Origin: Spongospora subterranea f. sp. subterranea
Taxonomy: Eukaryota > Endomyxa: Phytomyxea > Phytomyxea > Plasmodiophorida
Reading direction: 5' to 3'
Length of the DNA stretch: 64,000 nt
Assembly: GCA_049724395.1 (NCBI GenBank)
Contig: JAUGWO010000061.1
Location: 1-64,000 of the forward strand
The notes beneath the pieces are model-generated. The model was given only the letters and a program-made list of their open reading frames with translations. It was not told where the DNA came from and did not search any database. Made by a program: the position numbers and the translations under genes. This document shows positions 33,667 to 44,429 of the stretch, piece by piece; the first letter of the stretch is position 1, and every line of letters starts with the position of its first letter.

Positions 33667-34104
33667 ATGAGCAGGGCGGATAGCGTTGCATTCAAATTCC
33701 TGCGAGCCCTAAAGACATGTTCGAAACTCAAAAACAATGGCAATATCAAGTCAAACAGCATACACCCAATCAAACGACTCATTGACGAAATTTTTGGGAG
33801 GTGCTGCTACTTTACAGTGACTAGTAAATTCCAATTTGCAATGGTCAACCTAACATCTACTTCTCAAAAGTATATTGTCTATATTTATCTCCTAACAAAT
33901 TCTACGATAAAACCGTCATGCTCTCAAAACAATTATTTACCACGGTTGTGTGAGGGAGGTTTCGGTCATCATTCATTTCCCTGATATTACAGGGATTTGT
34001 CTAAACCCGAAATCGAGTCAATGATTTTTGCCATGTGCGAGTTTGAAGGCTTGGCAGACAATGAAAGGATGACGAGGTTCATTACGGATAGAAGATCTTA
34101 TTGA
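33667..34104 (+). CDS. small unidentified protein, divergent from mL40
   Basis: Exons 33667-33800 and 33993-34104 (192-nt intron, phase kept) give 81 aa. Residues 1-45 are basic and helical (AFKFLRALKTCSKLK), and residues 47-81 are acidic-helical (LSKPEIESMIFAMCEFEGLA). Pairing with a mitoribosomal gene and the basic N-terminus would suit a mitochondrial assembly factor (LYR-like proteins were considered), but no L-Y-R signature is present. Function unknown. Confidence 0.5.
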
Positions 34105-35383
34105 TAACAAATTGCATCAACGCCTGGCGAAAAGATTGGTGAAAATTATAGGAGTAATAATTTATTGTTATTTAACGTGCTACAAACATATCCTGAACAA
34201 ACTAGATGTTAGCAAACAAATCATTGAGAATTGCAACACAGTAAAATGAACTAGGGAGTCAGAAATAATTCCGTTATTGTTTTCATCGTCAAGCAGTATA
34301 AATACAGTCAGGCGAACGAGACAATGTAATCATCATTCAGAACGAGTTTGAAGATAAACCCACCTATTGTCATCATGTTCTACGAACGAGAGAGACTGTG
34401 GCTGCCTATGAGCAAAACATTAATCAGCAACAGAATTGCCAGTTTTTGAAAACGTAAAAATGGCTAGTGGATTCATATAGGAGCGAAAGACTAAAATTGT
34501 ATCCTCAACGCAATATGCTAGGAGTGAACTATGCAAAAGAGTATAATCATGATCGAATAGGTGGCAATCATACAAACACAACGTACCATATTGCAGACAG
34601 AAGAAACCCATCTGTGGCACGAAATATCATAATGACGATTGTGGGCGACGAAACCTCGGCTCAGGTCACCGCGGGCCGCGGCGTTGATAACACCGTCACG
34701 GTGACCGCAACAAATAGTTTTACCGCAATGTCCATATATTCAGAGAACACACAACAATTATTAGCGCGAGACAGCATATAAATAACGGACGACGTCTCCA
34801 GGCTCGTGCAGTAGAAGTTCCCCAAACCTGAATCCTGGGAATTTTACAACATTCAGAAATCGATAATCACCATCCAACGTTGATAGGATGCCGTATCGAT
34901 TTGGCAATTGGGATGGTGAATTTTGTCGCAATGACCGTTGTTAATGATTTGGGTTCTGGATTATCAAATGGGATTATCGTCAAACTGATGAGTGTTAGAA
35001 AAATGATGCTAGGGATGTCAGATATGGTAGATGAATTCTGATAGTTACCGGTTCCACACTCACAAAAGTCATTTTTAAACTAGTCCCGTGATGACCGAAG
35101 TGATTAATTTTCACAACTATGATTTGCAGTAATTTCTATTTCTGCTTTCAAGAGAATTTGAAAAGCAGCGAGCAGTAAAACCGCAGTGTCAATATATTAT
35201 TGTTGGCAGCAAAAGCGTCAGCCGCGTCTGTTGCTTGCAGCACGCAGCTGAAAGAATCGAAAAAATAATTAATCAGACAGCCGCGAATTCAACACTAGCT
35301 GGCCGTGAAAACTTTGCCGAGCGTAACCAATTTTCTTTTGTTTTTGAACATGTTTTATTTTTTAGATCATTACAAATTTCAAG
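34105..35383. other. stretch without a supported gene
   Basis: About 1.3 kb, AT-rich. A forward frame (34467-34781) starting at GTG contains a GC-rich island with a GTCACGGTGACC palindrome near 34698 but has no homologue I recognise. Confidence 0.4.
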
Positions 35384-37128
35384 TTATTGTACGACAGTAA
35401 TTTTTTGAGTAGGTATGCCGAGTTGCCTTGAGATTTGAACCGTGCGAATTCCCAAACCAACGCCCATAATCACCAGTTTTGAAGTTTCAGGAATGTCCCT
35501 TTTAGGCGGAAAGGGAAGTAATTGCCACCGGCCAAACGCGTAATTTACAATGGAAATAGACCCGTCATTCATCCGGAGAAATCCTGGGATATGCGCGTTA
35601 GCGCAACAACATCATAGCAGAAAACAACCTTGATATGCATTCAAAAACAATGAAACAAAATGATTGAAGGTATAATTTGAAATCATGAAGGTCAAGTCCA
35701 TTCTACCTTTGACGCGATAGAAGGAATCTCGATCCAAATTCCCTAGAAACAATTCGACCCACTCCAACGAATATTGAGAGTCACTGCCGAGATCGACCGA
35801 TAATACCTCCACCTAACTTAGATTTTAATATCAGAGAAAAAGTTCAGTAGGTAGTTCTTAAAGCTCCTAGCATTAATTGTCAGAAAAATACTAGAAACAA
35901 CTTCGAAATCGGATGACTCTTTAATTTACGAACGTGCACAAATGACACGATTTTTCAGAGAGTGGTTCCAAAAACATTCAAAAACAAGAAATTACAAGGA
36001 CTTCTTTGACAATATGACATCTCGTACAAAATTAGATCATGAAAAACATTCGTAAACATTTCAGTCACAATCAGCGACATCGAAAAAATGATTCATTTAA
36101 CGTACCGACCTCATTGGAATGGTGATTCTGAGATGGCGGCAACAATTCCGACGTTACGTCAACGTGGTCGGTGTCTAACAGCAAGGCAGCATCAACAGCG
36201 CCACGATTGGTTCGAATACGTGGCGTATCAGGATTCAGGTCAATCACTTGATCAACGACCCGGTCAAACGCCAAATCATCAATGAATTCGTGCTTGTTCA
36301 TCAGAATTAAATCCGTGTATTTGGCTTGCAGTCGAGCAGTATAGCTTGTGTCCTGATACCTGACCACAGCATTTTCAACAACACAACAGGAACATCAGGA
36401 GACAATCTACCATGAACGAACGTTTTCAAAAATAGACGTGGTTATCAGCGGAATTTTCCGGAAAATTCGAGGTAATGAAGGATTCAAATAAACAGGTAAA
36501 CAAATTCCGTTCTGAAACAAGATCAATAAAAGAATACGGACCCCGGGAAATTCTCACAGTCGATTACGCAGGCAACACAGCCAACGTGAACGGGGGCACC
36601 ACATTTCTACACAAACTAACACCATTAACGTTTGCTCGGCAAAAACAGGTAAATCACTGTTAAGGTGCGACGATAAATCATGTTGAAATGAATGACAAAT
36701 TGAATTGTTGATGTCCTCATCAAATAATGATGAAACCCATCAAGTGGAGTGCGAAACCACAATCGTAAAAGGAGAACGAACATTACCTGAACTCGTTGGA
36801 TTTCGCGCACCAAAGGAGCTGGATATGCGGATCCCGACGTCTCCATAAATATGAATTGAGGCGGCGGCTGCATATTAGCGACCTCAATTAGGGCATCGCT
36901 CATCTGGCCGATCATCTGGCAGCATATACATCCGTTGACGATTTCCTTGACGGCCAGCGCCGTTGTCCCGGAGATCAACGCCGTATCAACGGCCAGATCC
37001 CCGAACTCATTCTTCAGCCAGACCGACCTGATCCCAGGTCGCTGTTCTATCAATGACCGCAATACAGTCGTCTTTCCCGCTCCGAGAAACCCTGTTAGAA
37101 CTATCACTGGTATCGACAGTTCCGCCAT
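35384..37128 (-). CDS. CobW/COG0523 GTPase, ZNG1-type metallochaperone
   Basis: G3E-family GTPase that delivers zinc or another metal to client enzymes. Exons 37128-36787, 36606-36542, 36359-36110, 35812-35707, 35583-35384 (introns 180, 182, 297, 123 nt); 320 aa. The P-loop GFLGAGKTT is at residues 13-21 and the metal-binding CxCC (CICC) at 67-70. Next come IFMETSGSAYP (switch-like region), GCVACVIDCENFPGY, and LILMNKHEF (NKxE in place of the usual NKxD). The C-terminal CobW_C domain is DRDSFYRVKGFLRMNDG and NYAFGRWQLLPF. All joins preserve motifs. The basal Zur-regulated or ZNG1-METAP1 link is known for relatives only. Head-to-head with the gene at 37207, 78 bp apart. Confidence 0.88.
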
Positions 37129-37206
37129 TTTACTGTAAGTTGATTCGTTACACGACAGCGTTTCTCGCAATACCCTGTCCGTTTAGGTGTCGCGCACTAT
37201 ATTGCG

Positions 37207-37575
37207 ATGGTTCACAGTTCACACGAATCGCGTCACCGTTTTGACAGATACAGTAATGATCACGTTGTGGCCGTCAATCAGACCATCTTCAGGGCATCCC
37301 CTCGAAACAATTCAGTATTCGTCAGTTTCAGAGCGCAAACCTTCGGGTCCTGCTACTGCACGACATTTGCTCCAACATGCAGTAGAACAGTTTCTCTTGA
37401 ATGGTTCGCCAACCCAGGATTTGATACTGATACTCACGATCTAGCGACAACTTCAGGTTGTAACTACGAATTGGTTGGGAATAACACGAACAAAAGAATT
37501 GGCAATTCTTGGGATATCAAGCGATATCTAAGCTACGATCAATATCGCTTGCGATTGCAAAACCTTCTGGGTTAA
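37207..37575 (+). CDS. unidentified 122-aa protein
   Basis: Intronless frame from ATG 37207 to TAA 37575. It is polar, with five Cys and many Asn/Ser/Arg, no signal peptide and no TM segment. The C-terminal NSWDIKRYLSYDQYRLRLQNLL looks helical. Good codon behaviour and its position 78 bp from the divergent CobW start favour a real gene. No domain recognised. Confidence 0.45.
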   Translation: MVHSSHESRHRFDRYSNDHVVAVNQTIFRASPRNNSVFVSFRAQTFGSCYCTTFAPTCSRTVSLEWFANPGFDTDTHDLATTSGCNYELVGNNTNKRIGNSWDIKRYLSYDQYRLRLQNLLG

Positions 37576-37772
37576 CTCGTCACTATTCTGTGTGCTGTTC
37601 GCCAGAAAACTTATGAATCGTTCAACGGTTTGACCCCAAGAACGAAAACGATGTTGGGATTAGCCAATGGGAACAGAACTGCACGAATCAGGTACCTGAT
37701 CGCTTTATTGTAGTAATAATTCAGCATAATAATTAACTGGGAATGATATTGAAGTGAGGGGGCCATCAGACG

Positions 37773-38509
37773 CTACATGTTGATCGATAAAACCAGATCG
37801 AGGTCGGATTCGGGTGTGCATAAATAAGACCATGTTTTAGCTTGCTTTACCAAGTCGATCTGGATGCAAAGTTGTGCCAAACTGGGGCGATCCACAAATT
37901 TGACCGATACCGTTTTCGAGTTCAATTGCATCGACGTCGCTGCATAAACAGCTTCTCGCTCAACTAAACAGATCACAATGCAATTCAGTTTCGAGCTAAA
38001 TAGCGTTTAACGAAAAGCAAAAACAAATGAGACAAACCGTGAGAATCGCCGAAGGAGAGAACAGTTCGGCCTTTGAGAGCTTCAGACAGCCTGAAAAACG
38101 CCTGCATTTTCCATTGCGCGGGGAGACCGGGATATTGTCGCTCGTAAAGGGATCGGGCTGATATTACCTGAATGTGACCCAAGAGTGGCACAACCGCTGG
38201 TAGAAAGCGGTGTGCCGACATCTCAACCCAGCCGTATTCAGAGTTGGTGACAATGAATACATGGCCAGAGTCGATCGCTAATTGCAGTAAATCTGCAACT
38301 GATGATTCCAGGGCCCTGAGCTCGCTCTGCACTTGTAGGGGGAAGTGGTCGTTGGAATCGACACGATATCCACAGCAAGATAGATCAGTGGAAGCCAACA
38401 GCGTGTCGTCCTGTTGTCACTTAGCCCGACAAGCGAGACCAATGGGTGAATATGAACATACCCAATCGAATACGATAACAGGCCTATCGTCCTGGGGTAT
38501 GGAATACAT
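37773..38509 (-). CDS. HAD-like phosphatase-superfamily protein
   Basis: Exons 38509-38462, 38410-38038, 37963-37773 (introns 51 and 74 nt); 203 aa. HAD motif I is VIVFDWDDTLL (split by intron 1 after FDW and restored by the join), motif II is HVFIVTNSEYGWVEM, and motif IV is the acidic VLSFGDS before intron 2. Between them lies a block (FLPAVVPLLGHIQVISARSLYE) seen in a group of protist HAD-like proteins with unknown substrate. A cytosolic phosphohydrolase or a catalytically dead regulator are both possible; the motif I pair Asp-x-Asp is complete. Start ATG 38509 is the first in frame. Confidence 0.72.
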
Positions 38510-39418
38510 ATGATCCAGTAGAGAGATAAGGGATTGGGCGATTGTTGAAGGGTGATGGGGCTACTGTGCCCCTGATGGGCCTGCGTTGCTGTAATTTCAG
38601 AGATCAATTGTCGAAGTGAGCTCTAAGGAACCCAAATCGAAACTGATTCCGTTCCGAGTTCTTCGTCGCTGAAACTGTCGCCAGATGTTGAACCCTCAGA
38701 TAAGGACTGCGAGTACGCCTTGGGCAACACAGGATACGGTACGGCAAGACACCAACTGGTCGACGTGGCGCTTCTGCGATGGCGGATAATTCCTTCTCCT
38801 ACCAGTATTCGATGCGCAATCAAAACAAGGGTGAATTCGTAAAGACGAAAGAGCAATAATCCGGAAGCAATCCCGTGCGGAAATTAAGAGGAAGTTGAGG
38901 ATGGGGATGGAATGGAAAACGCACAGGAGAGGGTCACCGCCACGGCTGGAATACCCAAGTGATTGGAATCCGCCGCACGTTGTGGGAGAAAAGGCCGCGG
39001 ACATGAGGTGTTCTGATTCACGACCGATATCGGCCCAACTGGGGTCACCACTACCATCATCGTCCTCTCGGTCTGGGTATTTACCCCAGGAGTTCGGTCA
39101 ACCCCGCATCATCAAACGAGGGGGCGGGACCAGATATCATACCGCCGCTCCGGTACAGTATCTAACGGCCACACTCGAAATGTGTGGAGAAGGTCCGAAG
39201 CGTCGCACCAACGATGGATGAGTGTTTGAGAAATGAAGCTTGAACCTGCGAAAAGCACTCCGATCGGGAAAACTACGTTGCCACAATCCCATTTGCCTTC
39301 TCCGACCTGAACTTGACACCCTTTTGATATCAATATTGATTCCAATATGTACGTTGTTATCACTGATCTATCCATCATATCGTGAGATGGATTACCCCGA
39401 TCAGCGCTATTTTTCTCG
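38510..39418 (-). other. possible membrane-protein fragment, unresolved
   Basis: On the reverse strand a frame ending TAG 38623 encodes a TM-like GLLLFRLYEFTLVLIAHRILVG (bases about 38870-38800) and a Ser/Glu-rich tail ending ESVSIWVP, which reads like a genuine C-terminus. Another reverse frame at 39378-39270 has a hydrophobic FPIGVLFAGSSF. No start, acceptor or continuous frame joins them, so only the presence of a possible broken or multi-exon membrane gene can be stated. Confidence 0.3.
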
Positions 39419-39952
39419 ATGAGAGTCTCCTTCGTTCACCTGTTCATTGGCGCAATGGCACTCGGTATGAGTCCAGTGCTTCCCTCAATAAAATGGCTAT
39501 TGCCAGCGTTTTGCCCTTGCATATTGGTTCCTTCCTGCAAATGTTTATTCCAATCGAACAGTATTCAGTCTGGCAGCCCGGAACGGGATCGTCGACCGCA
39601 GATAGTTCAACAGTTGGTCGATACAGCCCGTGTTTGGATGGAATTGTGAACCGATAACCTGTTGGGGTTGTACCGCCATGTAACACGGTATCGGGCGCAA
39701 CCATTATCAACATATTTATAGATATTTATTGACAAATCGAGGGAATGACGTTTCCCCGAAGATGAAGAACAGTGGACTGTAGATGGCGACAATACCATCC
39801 ATACTCCATGGCAGAGTGGAAACGGATCGGCGGTTTTCTGGGGGACTGACCCAACTGATTCGTTGACGATCACCGCTTTCGACAGGGGATGGGCGCTCCA
39901 CCAGCACACTGGATTTGTTTGGCCTGTGAGTTTCAATCATCATTTCGTTTAA
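39419..39952 (+). CDS. unidentified secreted protein, exon structure unresolved
   Basis: ATG 39419 begins a good signal peptide (MRVSFVHLFIGAMAL, with a strong GTATGAGT donor right after). A terminal exon ending TAA 39950-39952 reads DGDNTIHTPWQSGNGS, TDSLTITAFDRGW and HQHTGFVWP, clearly protein-like. The middle, about 39465-39750, contains Ser/Thr-rich frames and a 3'-side frame break, and could not be joined with confidence. It ends 12 bp before the LCAT-family gene and could have been misread as its first exon, but the stop at 39952 separates them. Confidence 0.38.
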
Positions 39953-39964
39953 CGCGTGATCGCG

Positions 39965-42505
39965 ATGACGTCGAAGATTGTGGGGATGGCCTTTCTGCTA
40001 CTATTGTCCGTTTGTGTTAGCCGCCCTGATTTCATGCTGTTTTCGTCACGTTTGCGAGAGAACAACCACGCTGCATACAGCGCATTCAAAGCATCAGGGC
40101 TACATCCAGTAATGGCGTTTGACCAGGAATTCATCAGACGACAATGACCGCGATGTTCATCAGGAATTCTTCGATATTGTTCAGCGTTTAGAAACTGGCG
40201 ATGGTCAACGGGCTGTTATCGTCATCATTCCGGGGCTTTTAGGCACTCAACTTGGCGAAATTGACGCCACTAAGGAAAACATATTCCAGTCGTTTCATGT
40301 TTGGCCCTCTGTTGGTCGACTACTTAAGCGCGGTATAGTGTCCCTCCCCCGGTTTTCCTAATCATGATGCTAACTTTGAGGACCAGGCGCTCGGTTTTTC
40401 GATTTGATGCAGTTAAAGAACACAGGGTGCGATCGCTGTGAGAATCAGGGTGCAAGGTGCGTGTTCATGGGCGTAGCCGCCAACGAAACTCTACCTGGCC
40501 CGAATGTCGACATTTCGTACTGGAAATCAAGCCGTAATCTGTAGGGTATCGCCATCGCACCTCGAGCATCTCTCAAATGCGTTTCCCATTTCCAGTTTCC
40601 CTCGTGGCGCTAGTCCCATCGATGGTGGCGATACTTACAGTCTACCGGTCACCAAAGCTGCTGCCAAGGTGGCGATGAGGGCGATTGAGGAGCTGACAGG
40701 ATTGCCATCTGTCGACCACGCTCTGACATCGGACCAGTACGACCTGGTGCCCGTTTCCACCGATAACCATCGCTCATTCTCGAATAGGTTCAAATTGCTG
40801 CGTCAGTCTCTGGAATCGCTCGGATGGGAAATCGGTGTTGACATGTTCGTTGAGGTCGCCATTCAATCACCGTTGCCCGTTTTATTCAACATTACGCCTA
40901 GGTTCGCCATTCCTTACGATTTCCGTTATGCCCCTGGGACCTCAGGGTATAGGTCAGGCCAAACTCAATTGATTCTACCGATTCTCACAGTCAGATTGCC
41001 TTTAGAACACAATGCGATTGTGACTCTTATCATCCGCCGGTCTTAGACGCCTGTCATTTCCAGCGAATGCTCGAGTAATATTGCCAAATCGACCCTCTTT
41101 CCTTCTCTTTATCATCTCTTACAGGATGATTCAGTCCATTGCGAAAATCGCTGGAAGAAAAGTGGTGATTGTGACTCACTCGAACGGCAGCAATGTCGCC
41201 ACACAATTACTGAGATCATATCCGGCTGAAATGGGTACAACAATCAATCGTTGCAGATTGAACCATCTTTTTGTTGTTGCTGATGTTCGTTTTCTCGGTA
41301 GCTGAGATCGTAACTCGGTTCATCAGTATTGCCGGTCCTCATTTAGGTGCCGGGGCAACAAGCCCCGCCCGAGCGTTCCCGAGACTGATCGGGACCAGGA
41401 AGCTAGAGACGTACCTGAAAATGGCTTGGACCTGGCCAAGTTTATCGTGGCTTCTGGCCCGAACCGACCCATCTGGGAAATTCTCAGGGCCCCTATTCTG
41501 CGTTCATGAGCCGGATTTCATTCATCATCACAAGCCGGTTCCATGGGCGAACGGGGAGTGTATTTCGAACTGGACTGTCCAACAAGAGTACAACACCCAT
41601 CCGCGTCGGACGTTCTCGCTCTGGGCCGAGTTTGAACGAAATGAGCAGCTGGCGTCCCGATTGGCCATGGCCCTAGAATCGAACGCGATTATCATATCAG
41701 ACCACGCCGATTGGGTCATATTCAGAATTGGGGACGATCGACTCATCAAGAGCCAGGAAACCGTTCAAGCTATGGTCAAAGCGTGTCAGCATCGCTTTCC
41801 TCAATTCGAACCAATTCAAGACCGTGCTGGTTTTCTGGAGTCGGTTTTCACCGCGTTCCCGAAATCGCCATTGGTCGAGTTCTTCCTGTTAGAGCCAAGG
41901 GATTCGTATTTCGTGGAGATGGTGACCCTATTCGCACGTGCGCCATGGGAAGTCGTTATCACGTCGTTGATGACGGAAGATCAGCAACGTGATCTCCTGT
42001 TCGAGATTTCCGAAACGGTCCCGGGATTCAGCACCATGGCCAACGCATACGATTGCCTGCTGAAAAGCAAGGACCCGGTGTTGGCGTTGACCGCATCTGA
42101 GCTGAACGAGGAGCGGATGCGCCCGATCCAATCCATTGAGACCATCTGCATATATGCAACCAGCTCTCCAACCAGGACGTCGCTCCACTTTCAATGGATG
42201 CATGGTAAAGACGGCGCCCTTCAGATGAAAGTGGTCCACAGTGACGGGGCGTTCACACCTGGCGACAACACCATTCCCGCCTATAGCGCAACGTACTGGT
42301 CCATCGGCTCGATCGGGTGTTTTCGTTGGTTTCGCTAAACCGTGAATTGTTCTGGTTCAGATATATATGCGATTTGTGGAAGCAGATGGGGCTGAATTCG
42401 AGAACGGTGGATGTGACAAGAACGAATCCCGTTGCTGAAGCCCACGCCGCATTATCATTTCATCCTGGGGCCATCAGTGAGATCATTCGCTCCTCTGTCT
42501 TGTGA
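39965..42505 (+). CDS. secreted LCAT-family acyltransferase / phospholipase
   Basis: Lecithin:cholesterol acyltransferase family (LCAT, PDAT, group XV PLA2). Exons 39965-40049, 40138-40332, 40387-40540, 40596-40946, 41125-41234, 41302-42316, 42361-42505; 684 aa. The signal peptide is VGMAFLLLLSVC. VIVIIPGLLGTQLG is the family oxyanion region. FAIPYDFRYAP corresponds to the APYDWR motif, VVIVTHSNGSN holds the catalytic Ser (HSNG), RFISIAGPHLGAG follows, and near the C-terminus PGDNTIPAYSATYW matches the GDGTVP motif. The large exon 6 adds a long insertion rich in Phe/Glu not seen in short LCATs. The first splice (40049/40138) is the least certain. It should act on phospholipids outside the cytosol; acyl acceptor unknown. 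Confidence 0.8.
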
Positions 42506-42668
42506 ACGGCGCGGGAAATTGGGGCGTTCTCGTCCTGTATGTTGATATAAATGGCCGTCATTATCTACAATTTTAATATCAATCAAATAAGGTGTTTTGA
42601 AATAAACGGCCGATGAGACCATCGATTGCAGCCGTCTTTGATGACTGCGAATATATCTGTGCTGAATA

Positions 42669-42962
42669 ATGATTGATGACTTCACAATGTGCCAGATGCA
42701 GGATAACTGGACTCGATACAGAAAGCATTATTTCGGTGATGAGCGCAACAAAATAACCTGGTTTTTTCGCTTAATCTATCGCCGTTGGTATTGTAGCCGT
42801 AATAAACCGCATTTCGACAGCATGGCAGAAAGTTCATCGCCTTCAGAAAACCATCTGATGGCTGCTACAACATCGAACTGGGATTCATTCGCTCCCACTG
42901 CTCAGACGGTTCGATGGATATACGGGTTGATTGGGAAAACTACTGACTGCCAATACGATTAA
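42669..42962 (+). CDS. unidentified 97-aa protein
   Basis: ATG 42669 to TAA 42962, no intron. Aromatic- and Arg-rich N-half (NWTRYRKHYFGDER, WFFRLIYRRWYCSR), Ser/Thr-rich C-half. It is squeezed between the LCAT-family 3' end and the PNO1 stop (13 bp away, convergent). No family recognised and it may be spurious. Confidence 0.33.
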   Translation: MIDDFTMCQMQDNWTRYRKHYFGDERNKITWFFRLIYRRWYCSRNKPHFDSMAESSSPSENHLMAATTSNWDSFAPTAQTVRWIYGLIGKTTDCQYD

Positions 42963-42974
42963 TTGTGGTCTGTA

Positions 42975-44086
42975 TCAATAACGATCTTTCATCCTGGAGG
43001 CGACCGCTCGCATCTGTGAATATACTTTGCCAGGTGGACTTCCTCTCAACAGACGAACGATCGCACTCTTAGCGACCTTGATGTTGCTGAAGGACCCCAA
43101 AATATGAATGAACCTATAAACATCATGAACGTGATAAGCACACAATAGGGTTGTTGTGGCATCATCGTGGCAAAAAACCATGAAACTTAAATCAGGTGAT
43201 AGGAATGAACACACAATGAACCGTAGTCACTTTGTTCAAAATATGTGATTCTCCTCAATCAATTCCAATCAGAAGAGCAACATACGAGTCGGCCAACACA
43301 ATGCGGGTCTTGGTAGCGTTCTCAATGGTAAACTTGGTTTTACCGCCCTGGCCGGCGACACGACCAATTGCACGCGACATGTGCTCGCCCTGCAGTGTTT
43401 TCACTGAACCACAGGATTATCGGTCAGCTGGATATCACCCACAAAACATCGGACAGTTAGACAAATCATCACCTCAACGGAAAATGTTTTAACAAAAAAA
43501 TACAAAGACGGAACTATGATGGCGACAGAATAAAAACCAAAATAAAATGACGTAACGGTGTCAGATCACGATTTGACAGTGAACGATTGTGATATTGTAC
43601 AAGCAAAACATTCCAGAGCAAAAAAAAGGAGTTGACAAACATTGACTACCAACCATCTTTGATCTCAAAACTGTCAATATATAGATCATCTAGTCGTAAT
43701 ATGGCAATCGCATCCCTGATCTCAAATCCCAGCATAAATGCGCGCACGAAATCGGCCGCCTTCTGAATGGCGCCAGAGTCGTTGGTCACCGACGATGTAC
43801 GCAACTGGACCACTTTCCTCTTCACATTGATACGGATCTGCAGGTTAAGGTGCTCGACAATGGGGGAATATATCTCCATCCAGTGTGTTTTCAAAGGCGT
43901 CATGCGATGCGGTGGGATATTGACGGATCGCAGCTCACATTTGCCACCGGATAGCTGTTGGGCCGATAATGGCGCCAACTCCATCTCCTCGTCAACCTTT
44001 TCAATATCGTCGAGCTGGGCCTGCTCACGTCTGATATTTTCCGCTGCCATATTTATGTCGCGAGCCTCCAACACGATCGCCGCCAT
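42975..44086 (-). CDS. PNO1: ribosome biogenesis KH protein PNO1/Dim2
   Basis: 40S assembly factor that binds the 3' end of 18S rRNA and recruits Dim1 and Nob1. Exons 44086-43654, 43403-43286, 43113-42975 (introns 250 and 172 nt); 229 aa. Motifs: PPHRMTPLKTHWMEIYSPIVEH, MLGFEIRDAIAILRLDDLYIDSFEIKD, V/KTLQGEHMSRAIGRVAGQGGKTKFTIENATKTRI (KH2 with GxxG), and the near-invariant tail HILGSFSNIKVAKSAIVRLLRGSPPGKVYSQMRAVASRMKDRY in three overlapping pieces. Each join is in phase. ATG 44086 chosen as the first Met of the family-like N-terminus. Confidence 0.95.
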
Positions 44087-44429
44087 TTTCGCTTTCGTAT
44101 TCAACAAATCAGACCGGCCAGGCTGAAAACGTGAAATATCTCCGTACGGGGTCCGCCGCGCACGTTCGAGAAGATTTCAGATTTCCTCCACATTACTGTA
44201 GATAATGTAGTGGCTTCATGTAAACTTATGTCGTTGGAAAATTGACGCCATCTCTGTTGCAAGTCATACAGTAGTGATCAGCTGTACTTGTATAAATTTT
44301 ATATTCTCAAATTTCAGAATTTGATATAGCGGTTTACTCCGCGATACTAATACAGAATTGATATTGTTTTCCGAACGTTGAAGGCTTTAGCCACAGTAGA
44401 GTGGTGTTTCGTCAACTTCTTGAGTTAAG

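Noticed and set aside
37187-37444. Second forward frame overlapping the 122-aa gene at 37207
   Set aside because: Less protein-like, and the 37207 frame is longer with a true ATG.
38895-39221. Forward frame of 108 codons
   Set aside because: Arg/Pro-rich, starts at TTG, and lies opposite reverse frames with membrane-like segments; no motif.
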